5,231 bases of DNA from Sulfurimonas sp. (GTDB lineage Bacteria > Campylobacterota > Campylobacteria > Campylobacterales > Sulfurimonadaceae): positions 1-5,231 of the forward strand of contig JAUSKV010000379.1 in assembly GCA_030646745.1 (NCBI GenBank). The letters run 5' to 3'. The position numbers were made by a program, and so were the translations under genes. Positions 1 to 5,230 of this stretch are shown in pieces; positions within the stretch are counted from its first letter, which is position 1; each line of letters begins with the position of its first letter. The notes under the pieces were generated by a model. It ran no database searches. It was given only the letters and a program-made list of their open reading frames with translations, and was not told the origin of the DNA.

Positions 1-963
1 AATAAAATATGGAAGTTCAGGGTCAAAATCAAATTCACTTGCTTTATTTGCATTCACACCAATAAGATTTAAAAAATTATTTACCAACTCAGGAACTTCT
101 TCAGGTGGCACAATATCTACTCTTGTTAGAGCAATTGCAAACATACTTTCACCCATTTTTGCAGAAAAAGCAGCAATTTCACTTTTTAGAGTCTCTATCT
201 GCTCTTTTAAATCTCTGTATGAAGCCAGATCTATCATGTATAAAAGTATCTCTGTTCTTTCAATGTGTTGTAAAAATTGAATTCCTAAACCTTTACCCTC
301 ATGCGCTCCGCCGATAATTCCGGGAATATCAGCCATAACAAATGATTCAAAATCACCTATATTTACTTGACCTAATTTTGGAGTAAGCGTAGTAAATTCG
401 TAGTTTGCAATCTCTGGACGTGCATTAGAAACCGTTGAAATCAGAGTTGACTTTCCAACATTAGGAAAGCCAACAAGCCCAACATCGGCAATGAGTTTCA
501 GATCTAACTTAATCTGTCTTGTTTTACCTTTTTCTCCAGGTTGTGCATAGGTTGGTCTTTGGTTTGTAGAGGATTTAAAACGAGTATTTCCAAGCCCGCC
601 TTTTCCGCCCGTAATAAACTCCACTTCTTGACCGTCAGTTAACATATCAAAGAGAACTTCGCCGCTCTCTGCATCAATTATTTGAGTCCCCGGTGGAACG
701 ATAATAACCTCTTTTGCACCAGAACGTCCAGTCATATTTCGACCTTCACCCTGAACACCATTTTCAGCTTTTATGTGCATCTTTTTTTGAAAATGTGAAA
801 GAGTATGCGTATTATTATCGCATTTAAACCAGATGTCGCCACCTTTTCCGCCATCGCCCCCGTTTGGACCGCCATTTAAAACAAATTTTTCACGACGAAA
901 CGCAACGCATCCCTGTCCACCTTTTCCGGAAGAAACGGTTAATTCAACACTATCTGTAAACAT
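1..963 (-). CDS. obgE: Obg/CgtA family ribosome-associated GTPase, 3' end cut by window
   Basis: Obg GTPases bind the large ribosomal subunit, act in its late assembly and link it to stress signalling; they work in the cytoplasm. The start ATG is at 963, with AAGGAT (976-971) 7 bases upstream. The frame stays open for 321 codons to base 1, so the C-terminal part is missing. Residues 1-158 are the glycine-rich Obg fold, with [13 protein letters not shown] at 31-43 and [14 protein letters not shown] at 119-132. The G domain follows: P-loop GFPNVGKST at 165-173, switch I FTTLTP at 190-195, and DIPG at 212-215. The G4 position reads TRVD (280-283) instead of the common NKxD. G5 is outside the window or close to its edge. 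It follows rpmA after 138 bases, the usual rplU-rpmA-obg order. It is probably read from the rplU promoter, perhaps with a weak promoter of its own near 982-987. Confidence 0.97.
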   Translation of the reverse strand, partial: MFTDSVELTVSSGKGGQGCVAFRREKFVLNGGPNGGDGGKGGDIWFKCDNNTHTLSHFQKKMHIKAENGVQGEGRNMTGRSGAKEVIIVPPGTQIIDAESGEVLFDMLTDGQEVEFITGGKGGLGNTRFKSSTNQRPTYAQPGEKGKTRQIKLDLKLIADVGLVGFPNVGKSTLISTVSNARPEIANYEFTTLTPKLGQVNIGDFESFVMADIPGIIGGAHEGKGLGIQFLQHIERTEILLYMIDLASYRDLKEQIETLKSEIAAFSAKMGESMFAIALTRVDIVPPEEVPELVNNFLNLIGVNANKASEFDFDPELPYFI

Positions 964-981
964 TGTAGATATCCTTAGTTG

Positions 982-987
982 ATAATA
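982..987 (-). promoter_or_regulatory. possible weak -10 box upstream of obgE
   Basis: The minus strand reads TATTAT, preceded by AAG, five bases upstream of the AAGGAT ribosome binding site of obgE. It matches TATAAT at five of six positions. No -35 box is visible, which is normal for the main sigma factor in Campylobacterota. In DNA this rich in A+T such a match can arise by chance, so this is only a candidate for a secondary obgE promoter. Confidence 0.25.
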
Positions 988-1074
988 CTTAAAAATTCAC
1001 TTGATTTTAAAAAAGAGTAAACTGTTAAATATTTTATTTATTTAGGTGTAAAACCTAGTGATTGAAGTAGAATA

Positions 1075-1091
1075 TTCGGGCAGAGCCCAAA
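1075..1091 (-). other. short stem-loop between rpmA and obgE
   Basis: On the minus-strand RNA, UUUGGGC and GCCCGAA can pair around a UCU loop, giving seven base pairs with one G-U wobble. The plus strand would have a C-A mismatch there, so the structure fits the direction of transcription. It begins about 10 bases after the rpmA stop codon and is not followed by a U tract. It could be an RNA processing site or weak attenuator setting the ratio of ribosomal protein to Obg; a full terminator is unlikely. Confidence 0.35.
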
Positions 1092-1101
1092 CATTGTAGA
1101 A

Positions 1102-1359
1102 TTACGCAGCAGCTACTATAGAAACTTGTTGACGATTTTTGTCTTTTCTTTCGAATTTAACAACACCCTCAATAAGTGCATAGATTGTATGGTCTTTTCC
1201 CATACCAACATTTTTGCCTGGGTGAACTTTCGTTCCTCTTTGACGAATGATAATGTTACCGGCTATTACAGCCTCACCACCATACTTCTTAACACCAAGT
1301 CTTCTACCAGCCGAGTCACGATTATTCTGTGTACTACCTTGACCTTTCTTATGTGCCAT
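1102..1359 (-). CDS. rpmA: 50S ribosomal protein bL27
   Basis: bL27 is a large-subunit protein whose flexible N-terminus reaches the peptidyl transferase centre and helps position tRNA. The 85 residues begin [16 protein letters not shown], the conserved tail motif. They continue with [10 protein letters not shown] (20-29), then [20 protein letters not shown] (33-52), diagnostic for the family. There is no cleaved N-terminal extension of the kind found in Firmicutes. The start has a strong AAGGAGT (1371-1365) five bases upstream. It lies 19 bases after rplU, so the two are almost surely on one transcript. The length is normal for the family and the frame is intact. Confidence 0.99.
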   Translation of the reverse strand: MAHKKGQGSTQNNRDSAGRRLGVKKYGGEAVIAGNIIIRQRGTKVHPGKNVGMGKDHTIYALIEGVVKFERKDKNRQQVSIVAAA

Positions 1360-1378
1360 ACTTTACTCCTTAATCTTA

Positions 1379-1687
1379 TTACGCAGCTATCTTAACGATG
1401 CGAACACGTGTGAAGTCTCTTCTGAAACCTCTTTTAACTTTACTATCTTTACGACGACGCTTTTTAAAAGTAATAACTTTTTTATCACGACCTTCGTTGA
1501 TAACTTCAGCAGTTACAACAGCACCTTCAACAAAAGGTGTTCCCATTTTAAGTGAACCAGCATTCACAGCTAGAACTTCTTTGATTTCGATGATAGTTTT
1601 AGGTTCAAGAGACATGTTATCAAATTTTAAGATATCACCCTCTGCAACTTTATACTGCTTACCACCATTTTTAATAATTGCGTACAT
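1379..1687 (-). CDS. rplU: 50S ribosomal protein bL21
   Basis: bL21 is a large-subunit protein that binds 23S rRNA. The 102 residues start [18 protein letters not shown], the typical first strands of the family. They end with a basic stretch, [17 protein letters not shown] (73-89), which contains the conserved KRR..K...GHR-like RNA-binding signature with F in place of H. The ATG at 1687 has AAGGA (1698-1694) six bases upstream. It is the first gene of the rplU-rpmA-obgE block. Upstream lie two TATAAT boxes and an invertedly repeated leader (1720-1765), which may control it. The frame is intact and of family length. Confidence 0.99.
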   Translation of the reverse strand: MYAIIKNGGKQYKVAEGDILKFDNMSLEPKTIIEIKEVLAVNAGSLKMGTPFVEGAVVTAEVINEGRDKKVITFKKRRRKDSKVKRGFRRDFTRVRIVKIAA

Positions 1688-1704
1688 CCACGGTCCTTAA
1701 ATAT

Positions 1705-1710
1705 ATTATA
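1705..1710 (-). promoter_or_regulatory. proximal -10 box of rplU
   Basis: The minus strand reads AAGTATAATATATT, a perfect TATAAT at 1710-1705. No TTGACA-like box is visible 16-18 bases upstream, as usual in Campylobacterota. A start about seven bases downstream would place the 5' end near 1698, right at the AAGGA, giving a leader of only about 11 bases. Transcripts from here would lack the folded region at 1720-1765. Confidence 0.55.
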
Positions 1711-1719
1711 CTTGCATAA

Positions 1720-1765
1720 ACTTCTGAGTGTAGAAAAATCACGCACCAGAAGTCCAATTTCTACA
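1720..1765 (-). promoter_or_regulatory. interleaved inverted repeats in the rplU leader
   Basis: On the minus-strand RNA, UGUAGAAA (1765-1758) can pair with UUUCUACA (1736-1729), a perfect 8-bp stem. ACUUCUG (1753-1747) can pair with CAGAAGU (1726-1720), a perfect 7-bp stem. Each pair encloses one arm of the other, so they either form a pseudoknot or exclude each other as in a switch. The element starts about five bases after the start site predicted from the distal TATAAT (1782-1777) and ends about 32 bases before the rplU ATG. A ribosomal-protein autoregulatory leader is the natural guess, since bL21 leaders are known in Firmicutes. I do not recognise this one as a described family. Confidence 0.5.
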
Positions 1766-1776
1766 AAAAGTCCGGA

Positions 1777-1782
1777 ATTATA
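1777..1782 (-). promoter_or_regulatory. distal -10 box of rplU
   Basis: The minus strand reads GATGGTTATAATTCC, a perfect TATAAT at 1782-1777 with a TG four bases upstream of the hexamer. No -35 box is seen. A start near 1770 would give an rplU leader of about 83 bases beginning just before the inverted repeats at 1720-1765. The position relative to that structured leader is the main reason to prefer it as a real promoter. Confidence 0.45.
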
Positions 1783-1812
1783 ACCATCTAAGCTTTAAGT
1801 TTTGTTTAACCT

Positions 1813-1838
1813 AAATGCAAATTTTTACATTTGCATTT
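1813..1838. repeat. perfect 10-bp inverted repeat
   Basis: AAATGCAAAT (1813-1822) and ATTTGCATTT (1829-1838) are exact reverse complements around a six-base loop, TTTTAC. The dyad lies about 130 bases after the toxin stop and about 30 bases upstream of the distal rplU -10 box. It could be a terminator for the toxin-antitoxin transcript or an operator. The stem has only two G-C pairs and the following T run is just the end of the arm, so intrinsic termination would be weak. Confidence 0.5.
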
Positions 1839-1889
1839 CACGGAATAAAAGAAAGTAGCACTCCCTATAAACAACGCTTCTTATCCTTA

Positions 1890-1935
1890 TTGAAAACCTC
1901 TTGAAAAAAAAAGGTACAAAAACGGTACAAAAAAA
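1890..1935. repeat. helically phased short direct repeats and A-tracts
   Basis: GGTACAAAAA occurs exactly twice, at 1913-1922 and 1924-1933, with an 11-base period. Just before it, TTGAAAA occurs at 1890-1896 and 1901-1907, also 11 bases apart. The A runs at 1893-1896, 1904-1912, 1918-1922 and 1929-1935 thus fall near one helical turn from each other, which predicts bent DNA. The stretch lies about 30-75 bases after the toxin stop. It may be a protein-binding site or a remnant of integrase arm-type sites; no integrase gene is present in the window. Confidence 0.5.
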
Positions 1936-1965
1936 TACACTGTCTTTCTTGGATTTTATAACTAT

Positions 1966-2235
1966 TTATCTGAAGAGCGAATTATGATTTCCAACTTGGA
2001 TAAGTGCAAGTTCTAAAATTTCGTTGTTTATTTTATATATTAGAAGTAAGTCAGGTTTAACATGACACTCTTTTAAATCTTTAAAATTTCCGTTAAGTTT
2101 ATGGTCTTTATATTTATCATCTAGCTTTTTATTCTCTGCCAATAAAATAATAATCTCTTTCATTAACTCTTTATCTGTGGAAGATAGTTTTTTATACTGT
2201 TTTTTAAAAGATGCCGTTCTAAATATTGAATACAT
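1966..2235 (-). CDS. yafQ: YafQ/HP0894-family mRNA interferase toxin
   Basis: This is an 89-residue toxin of the RelE superfamily, YafQ branch. These enzymes cleave mRNA in the ribosomal A site when the antitoxin is lost. The family core YKDHKLNGNFKDLKECHVKP (42-61) matches the YKDHxLxGxWKxxxxxHxxPD pattern of E. coli YafQ. Equivalents of the YafQ active-site residues are present: H45, H58, D62, H84 and F88; the YafQ Trp after the Asp is Leu63 here, similar to what I recall of Helicobacter HP0894. The toxin appears catalytically complete. Its ATG shares one base with the antitoxin stop (TGATG at 2237-2233) and has no good binding site of its own, so translation is probably coupled to the antitoxin. 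It is AT-rich: 16 of 60 bases are G or C in 2041-2100. Confidence 0.92.
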   Translation of the reverse strand: MYSIFRTASFKKQYKKLSSTDKELMKEIIILLAENKKLDDKYKDHKLNGNFKDLKECHVKPDLLLIYKINNEILELALIQVGNHNSLFR

Positions 2236-2489
2236 CAGTTGTCTAAATCTTCAAAAAGCTCATCTACACTTTTAAAATTTTTACCATCTCTATTTTCAAG
2301 CTCATCAATAGATTTTTTAAACTCTTTAGTAGGTAGCTTTACATCAAAAGGCAAACCTCTATTTACTACAATCAAATTTGTAAAAATATTGACTGCATCC
2401 GTAAAATTTAAACCTAAACTTTTTAATATCACTTTGGCTTCTGAAAACTTATCTTCATCAAGTCGTAAACTCGTTTGTATTTTGCTCAT
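2235..2489 (-). CDS. dinJ: RelB/DinJ-family antitoxin
   Basis: The antitoxin blocks the YafQ-type toxin and, with it, represses their promoter. The 84 residues open with a ribbon-helix-helix domain: strand KIQTSLRLDEDKF (3-15), helix SEAKVILKSLGL (16-27), helix NFTDAVNIFTNLIVVN (28-43). RGLPFDVKLP (44-53) is the signature that ends this domain in DinJ/RelB proteins. Residues 54-84 are acidic and helical, the part expected to wrap around the toxin. The start is the ATG at 2489, not the in-frame TTG at 2495: AAGGA (2500-2496) stands six bases before the ATG but directly abuts the TTG. It overlaps the toxin start by one base. Confidence 0.92.
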   Translation of the reverse strand: MSKIQTSLRLDEDKFSEAKVILKSLGLNFTDAVNIFTNLIVVNRGLPFDVKLPTKEFKKSIDELENRDGKNFKSVDELFEDLDN

Positions 2490-2495
2490 AATCAA

Positions 2496-2500
2496 TCCTT
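2496..2500 (-). promoter_or_regulatory. ribosome binding site that sets the dinJ start
   Basis: AAGGA on the minus strand is six bases from the ATG at 2489 and zero bases from the in-frame TTG at 2495. This spacing rules out the longer TTG start and fixes the antitoxin at 84 residues. Confidence 0.8.
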
Positions 2501-2504
2501 TTTC

Positions 2505-2535
2505 GTATTATATACCAAATGGGATATTTATAAAT
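2505..2535 (-). promoter_or_regulatory. dinJ-yafQ promoter with palindromic operator candidates
   Basis: The minus strand has a perfect TATAAT at 2512-2507, six bases before the AAGGA. This -10 box is inside an interrupted palindrome, GTAT-TAT-ATAC at 2505-2515. A second, perfect palindrome, ATTTATAAAT, lies at 2526-2535, about one and a half to two helical turns upstream. Such dyads over the promoter are where RelB/DinJ antitoxins and their toxin complexes bind to repress their own operon. The promoter call rests on position and sequence; the operator role is inferred. Confidence 0.55.
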
Positions 2536-2561
2536 TAATTTTATTCTAAAAATGCCAACAT

Positions 2562-2903
2562 TTATTCAAGTTCCAATTGCATCAGATACATATCTTCGCC
2601 ATCAACAATCTCAAGCTCTGCACTCTTGCACTTCGGACAACAATACTCCAACTTTTCCAAGGTTGATTCAGCCAAACAGCTCTTGCAACTCACTATAACT
2701 GGCTGAATATTCATAATAAATTCAGCATTATCACAAATAGTTTGTTCTTTAAAAGTGTCAAAAGCTGTTTTTAAAAGCTCCGGTTCAACCCCGCTCATCA
2801 CGCCGATTTTCACCACAACTTTTGTTACTTTTGTAGCATCATTCGCTTTTGCATTCTCTTCACATGCATCTATTAGAGACTGAACAATACTATATTCATG
2901 CAT
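2562..2903 (-). CDS. hypA: [NiFe]-hydrogenase nickel metallochaperone HypA
   Basis: HypA carries nickel to the large subunit of [NiFe]-hydrogenase, working with HypB in the cytoplasm; in some Campylobacterota it also serves urease. The protein is 113 residues, the usual size. It begins [10 protein letters not shown], and His2 (with Glu3) is the family's nickel site, so the start must be the ATG at 2903 and not the TTG two codons earlier. The zinc site is two CxxC motifs, C73-K-S-C76 and C89-P-K-C92, with an extra C88 beside the second. GAGGA (2915-2911) within the hypE end lies seven bases upstream. The start overlaps the hypE stop as TGATG, indicating coupled translation. Confidence 0.97.
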   Translation of the reverse strand: MHEYSIVQSLIDACEENAKANDATKVTKVVVKIGVMSGVEPELLKTAFDTFKEQTICDNAEFIMNIQPVIVSCKSCLAESTLEKLEYCCPKCKSAELEIVDGEDMYLMQLELE

Positions 2904-3895
2904 CAGCAAATCCTCGGCAAAAGCTCACCCGTCGGTGTTTCTAAAAACCTTGAAGTTCCCCATGCACTTTTGAGTATCACTTTTTTTACATGTCTGTTTG
3001 TAACGATTCCTATAATGACAGCATGTGGATTAAATGCTTTTAAAATTTCACATGCCGCTTCTGCATCCTCTTTTTTTATAGCGAGGACAAATGTACCCTC
3101 ATTCGCCAAAGCAGTAGCCTCAAAGCCAAGCATTTCACAGATGCCATTGACCTCATCACTGATAGGGATTTTCTCTTCCTCAACCTCTATACAAACATTA
3201 GACTGCTTCGCCCACTCGTTCAAAACCGCACTCACTCCACCTCTCGTGGCATCTCGCATTGCGGTTATTTTTATATTTGCATCCAGTAACGCTTTGACAT
3301 GTGGAAAGAGTGAAGTGCAATCACTTTGCAAGGAGCTACTCATCTCAATTCCTTCCCGTGCCGCGAAAATAGTCGCACCGTGACAACCGATGTCACGGTT
3401 TACCAAAATCACATCCTCTTCGGTAATGTTGTTAGAACTAATCCCTTTTTGCAACACTTCGCCAATGCCCGTAGTGTTGATAAAAATCTTATCCACACTT
3501 CCGCGAGGCACAACTTTGGTATCGCCGCTCACCACAATTGCACCGTTAATTTCTAACTCTTTTTTCATGCTCTCCACAATGCGTTCGAGCTGGACAATCT
3601 CAAAACCCTCTTCGATGATAACGCTACATGTCAAATATTTAGGCTTCGCTCCCATCATAGCAAGGTCATTACATGTTCCACAAACCGCAAGTTTGCCGAT
3701 GTCCGCACCCGCAAAAAAGAGAGGCGAAACGGTAAAACTATCAGTAGAAAATGCCAACGCACCATTATGAATAATCGCCGCATCTTCACTCTTCTCTAAA
3801 ATCTCATTTTTAAACGCCTTGTAAAATACTTTGGAGATAAGTTCATTGTTCTCTTCCCCACCGTTTCCACATGCCAAGGTTATTGTTTTATTCAT
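2903..3895 (-). CDS. hypE: [NiFe]-hydrogenase maturation protein HypE
   Basis: HypE receives a carbamoyl group from HypF on its C-terminal cysteine, dehydrates it with ATP to a thiocyanate, and passes the cyanide to iron on HypC-HypD. The 330 residues are full length and belong to the PurM/SelD-like ATP-binding family. Visible motifs are FSTDSF (49-54), [12 protein letters not shown] (63-74), MMGAKP (80-85), [10 protein letters not shown] (123-132), [10 protein letters not shown] (212-221) and the terminal LPRIC with the acceptor C330. Two family positions differ from E. coli HypE: the N-terminal AHGSGG reads ACGNGG (C9), and the GDHGATI motif reads GCHGATI (C171). The ATG overlaps the previous gene by eight bases; only a weak GAAGA (3905-3901) precedes it. 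It is relatively GC-rich: 29 of 60 bases in 3661-3720. Confidence 0.97.
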   Translation of the reverse strand: MNKTITLACGNGGEENNELISKVFYKAFKNEILEKSEDAAIIHNGALAFSTDSFTVSPLFFAGADIGKLAVCGTCNDLAMMGAKPKYLTCSVIIEEGFEIVQLERIVESMKKELEINGAIVVSGDTKVVPRGSVDKIFINTTGIGEVLQKGISSNNITEEDVILVNRDIGCHGATIFAAREGIEMSSSLQSDCTSLFPHVKALLDANIKITAMRDATRGGVSAVLNEWAKQSNVCIEVEEEKIPISDEVNGICEMLGFEATALANEGTFVLAIKKEDAEAACEILKAFNPHAVIIGIVTNRHVKKVILKSAWGTSRFLETPTGELLPRIC

Positions 3896-4571
3896 TGCAA
3901 TCTTCTTTATTTGAATTTTTAACTTCTTTCGTTATTTTAGATACTAATTCTTGACTTATCTGATTAAAATTATATAGACTATCTTTTAAATCATCAATCT
4001 GCTGATTTATTTTATTTTGTTTCCAATTTTCTTCTAAACTGTCCTTTCTAATATTATTTTCTTCCAAGGAAAGATATAAAATTTCAGTATATGCAAACCA
4101 ACCATTTTTAATAGAATCATAGAGTTCATAAATACTCAAATCGTTAAATTTCTTTATATTTTTTTCAACTTTTTCTTCATCTGCATGCAAAAATGTAATT
4201 CTATACTGTTTATATACTTTATCCCATCCATTAAAATAATTAGATTCTACATTGAAATATTCTTGTATATTCTTCCATTTTTTTGAGAAACTTTCATTCG
4301 GTAAATTATATTTTTTCACCCATTTATTTAAATCAACTTCAATCATAGCTTGAAAATATACAATGGTGTCTATAGCATAACTTTGGAACTCTCTATTGTA
4401 ATTTTCCAATTTTTGTCGTTCATGAAATAAATTTATATTTTCACGACTCATTATGTTGCTATATAACTCATTTGCTTTATGTGATAAATCAATACAATTT
4501 TTAAGTCCGTTCATTGACTTCCAGTATAGTATATATGATAAGTCATCTAGTTTATCTATCGCTGTTAGCAT
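3888..4571 (-). CDS. unrecognised helical protein with HEPN-like R-x4-H motif
   Basis: I do not recognise this 227-residue protein as a named family. It appears wholly alpha-helical, charged, rich in Lys, Asn, Glu and Tyr, with no signal peptide or membrane segment. Helices are suggested at about 4-40, 50-88, 93-107, 113-129, 145-172 and 185-218, the last coiled-coil-like. Residues 124-129 read RITFLH followed by AD, fitting the R-x4-6-H motif of HEPN ribonucleases, and sit between helices as in HEPN folds. The residue after Arg is Ile, whereas active HEPN proteins often have a polar one, so this is tentative. It lies six bases after sixA and overlaps hypE by eight bases. Its G+C is far lower than its neighbours (11, 15, 13 and 15 of 60 bases at 3961, 4021, 4141 and 4321), suggesting transfer. 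The ATG at 4571 has GAGAAG (4586-4581) nine bases upstream. Confidence 0.8.
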   Translation of the reverse strand: MLTAIDKLDDLSYILYWKSMNGLKNCIDLSHKANELYSNIMSRENINLFHERQKLENYNREFQSYAIDTIVYFQAMIEVDLNKWVKKYNLPNESFSKKWKNIQEYFNVESNYFNGWDKVYKQYRITFLHADEEKVEKNIKKFNDLSIYELYDSIKNGWFAYTEILYLSLEENNIRKDSLEENWKQNKINQQIDDLKDSLYNFNQISQELVSKITKEVKNSNKEDCNE

Positions 4572-4577
4572 GTTTCT

Positions 4578-5066
4578 TCACTTCTCTTTTTTCGGATAAT
4601 CAAACGAAACCAATTTTGCATTTTTAACACTTATATCTACCCAACTATCGCAATCAAACTCTATCTCAACAACTCCGCATGTCGGAATATTTTCGTTAAA
4701 CTCTAAATATTTTTCAGCCAGTTCATTCAAACTCGGATTGTGCCCAAACAAAAATGCTACGCTGTTTTTATCCGCTATTTTGGTCAATATTTTATGAAGA
4801 GTAGTCGCATTTGCCTCGTAAATATCTTTTTTAAACACAATCTCTTTTTCAAACCCTATTTTTTTTGCAATTATCTCTGCCGTTCTTTTAGCCCTCACTG
4901 CTGGACTTGACAAGATTATATCGGGGATTATTTTTTTATCTTTTAGTCTGCTACCCATCAAAGGTGCATCCGATTTGCCTCTTTTATTCAGTGGTCTCTC
5001 AAAGTCATCCAATAATGAATCTTTCCAACTTGATTTTGCATGTCTGATTAAATAAACTCTCTTCAC
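4578..5066 (-). CDS. sixA: SixA-type histidine phosphatase
   Basis: This is a small single-domain member of the histidine phosphatase (RHG) superfamily, SixA subgroup. Family members remove phosphate from phosphohistidine, for example on HPt domains or the nitrogen phosphotransferase system; the substrate here cannot be read from the sequence. Of 162 residues, YLIRHAKSSW (5-14) contains R8 and the nucleophile H9. SSPAVRAKRTAEII (53-66) contributes R58. E84 in YEA is the likely proton donor, and H109 in FGHNPS completes the pocket. There is no signal peptide. The start is GTG at 5066 with AGGAG (5077-5073) six bases upstream. It overlaps the stop of the preceding gene (GTGA), so the two are coupled. 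Confidence 0.93.
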   Translation of the reverse strand: MKRVYLIRHAKSSWKDSLLDDFERPLNKRGKSDAPLMGSRLKDKKIIPDIILSSPAVRAKRTAEIIAKKIGFEKEIVFKKDIYEANATTLHKILTKIADKNSVAFLFGHNPSLNELAEKYLEFNENIPTCGVVEIEFDCDSWVDISVKNAKLVSFDYPKKEK

Positions 5067-5230
5067 AAAAGACTCCTAGTATATTTTTGATTTAATTTTT
5101 TAAATCGGTTAAAAAGTTTTAGATTTTCTTTTTGTACATAGTTCTCTATTTTTTTCAAGAGTGAAGCATCTATTTCATAACTGCCAAGCCTCTCCGTTCC
5201 ATGATAGTTGTCATTTATGCTTCCCAAAAT
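5063..5230 (-). CDS. C-terminal end of a probable CHAD-domain protein (partial)
   Basis: The frame is open from the right window edge and ends with TGA at 5065-5063, leaving 55 residues. It starts with ILGSINDNYHGTERL, which resembles the LQxxLGxxND motif of CHAD domains, helical bundles that bind polyphosphate. It ends with a basic helix, about residues 23-55, rich in Lys and Phe. The assignment is tentative because most of the protein is outside the window. A SixA gene directly downstream, overlapping as GTGA, supports it: I recall CHAD and SixA domains occurring as neighbours or fusions. It is probably cotranscribed with sixA, the helical gene, hypE and hypA. Confidence 0.6.
   Translation of the reverse strand: MLGSINDNYHGTERLGSYEIDASLLKKIENYVQKENLKLFNRFKKLNQKYTRSLL
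5073..5077 (-). promoter_or_regulatory. ribosome binding site that supports the sixA GTG start
   Basis: AGGAG on the minus strand lies six bases before GTG at 5066, inside the end of the upstream gene. The spacing is ideal, and the GTG places the catalytic RHA motif at residues 8-10, as expected for the family, so the rare start codon is well supported. Confidence 0.8.

Noticed and set aside
1043..1057. TAGGT/ACCTA hairpin upstream of obgE
   Set aside because: Only five pairs with a five-base loop and no U tract; too weak to call a regulatory element.
1038..1094. 18-codon open frame beginning ATGTTTGGGCTC between rpmA and obgE
   Set aside because: It has no ribosome binding site, an arbitrary sequence and overlaps the stem-loop; it exists only because the obgE start sequence is duplicated.
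1688..1965. Search for a tRNA or small protein gene in the gap upstream of rplU
   Set aside because: No cloverleaf arms or TTCGA-type T loop are visible, and no open frame with a ribosome binding site; the gap is better explained by promoters and repeats.
2490..2495. TTG start giving an 86-residue antitoxin
   Set aside because: The AAGGA binding site directly touches the TTG, leaving no spacer, while it is ideally placed for the ATG at 2489.
2550..2563. Five-base stem-loop AAATG/CATTT at the hypA stop as a terminator
   Set aside because: The stem is short with one G-C pair and has only a few T residues after it; this is expected by chance in AT-rich DNA.
2904..2909. TTG start giving HypA two extra residues
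   Set aside because: HypA needs its Met-His-Glu N-terminus for nickel binding, and the ATG at 2903 has a well-spaced GAGGA.
2898..3770. Long plus-strand open frames opposite hypE
   Set aside because: They are antisense shadows of an intact, highly conserved gene, with no family features or binding sites. The same holds for plus-strand frames opposite obgE, rpmA, rplU and dinJ.
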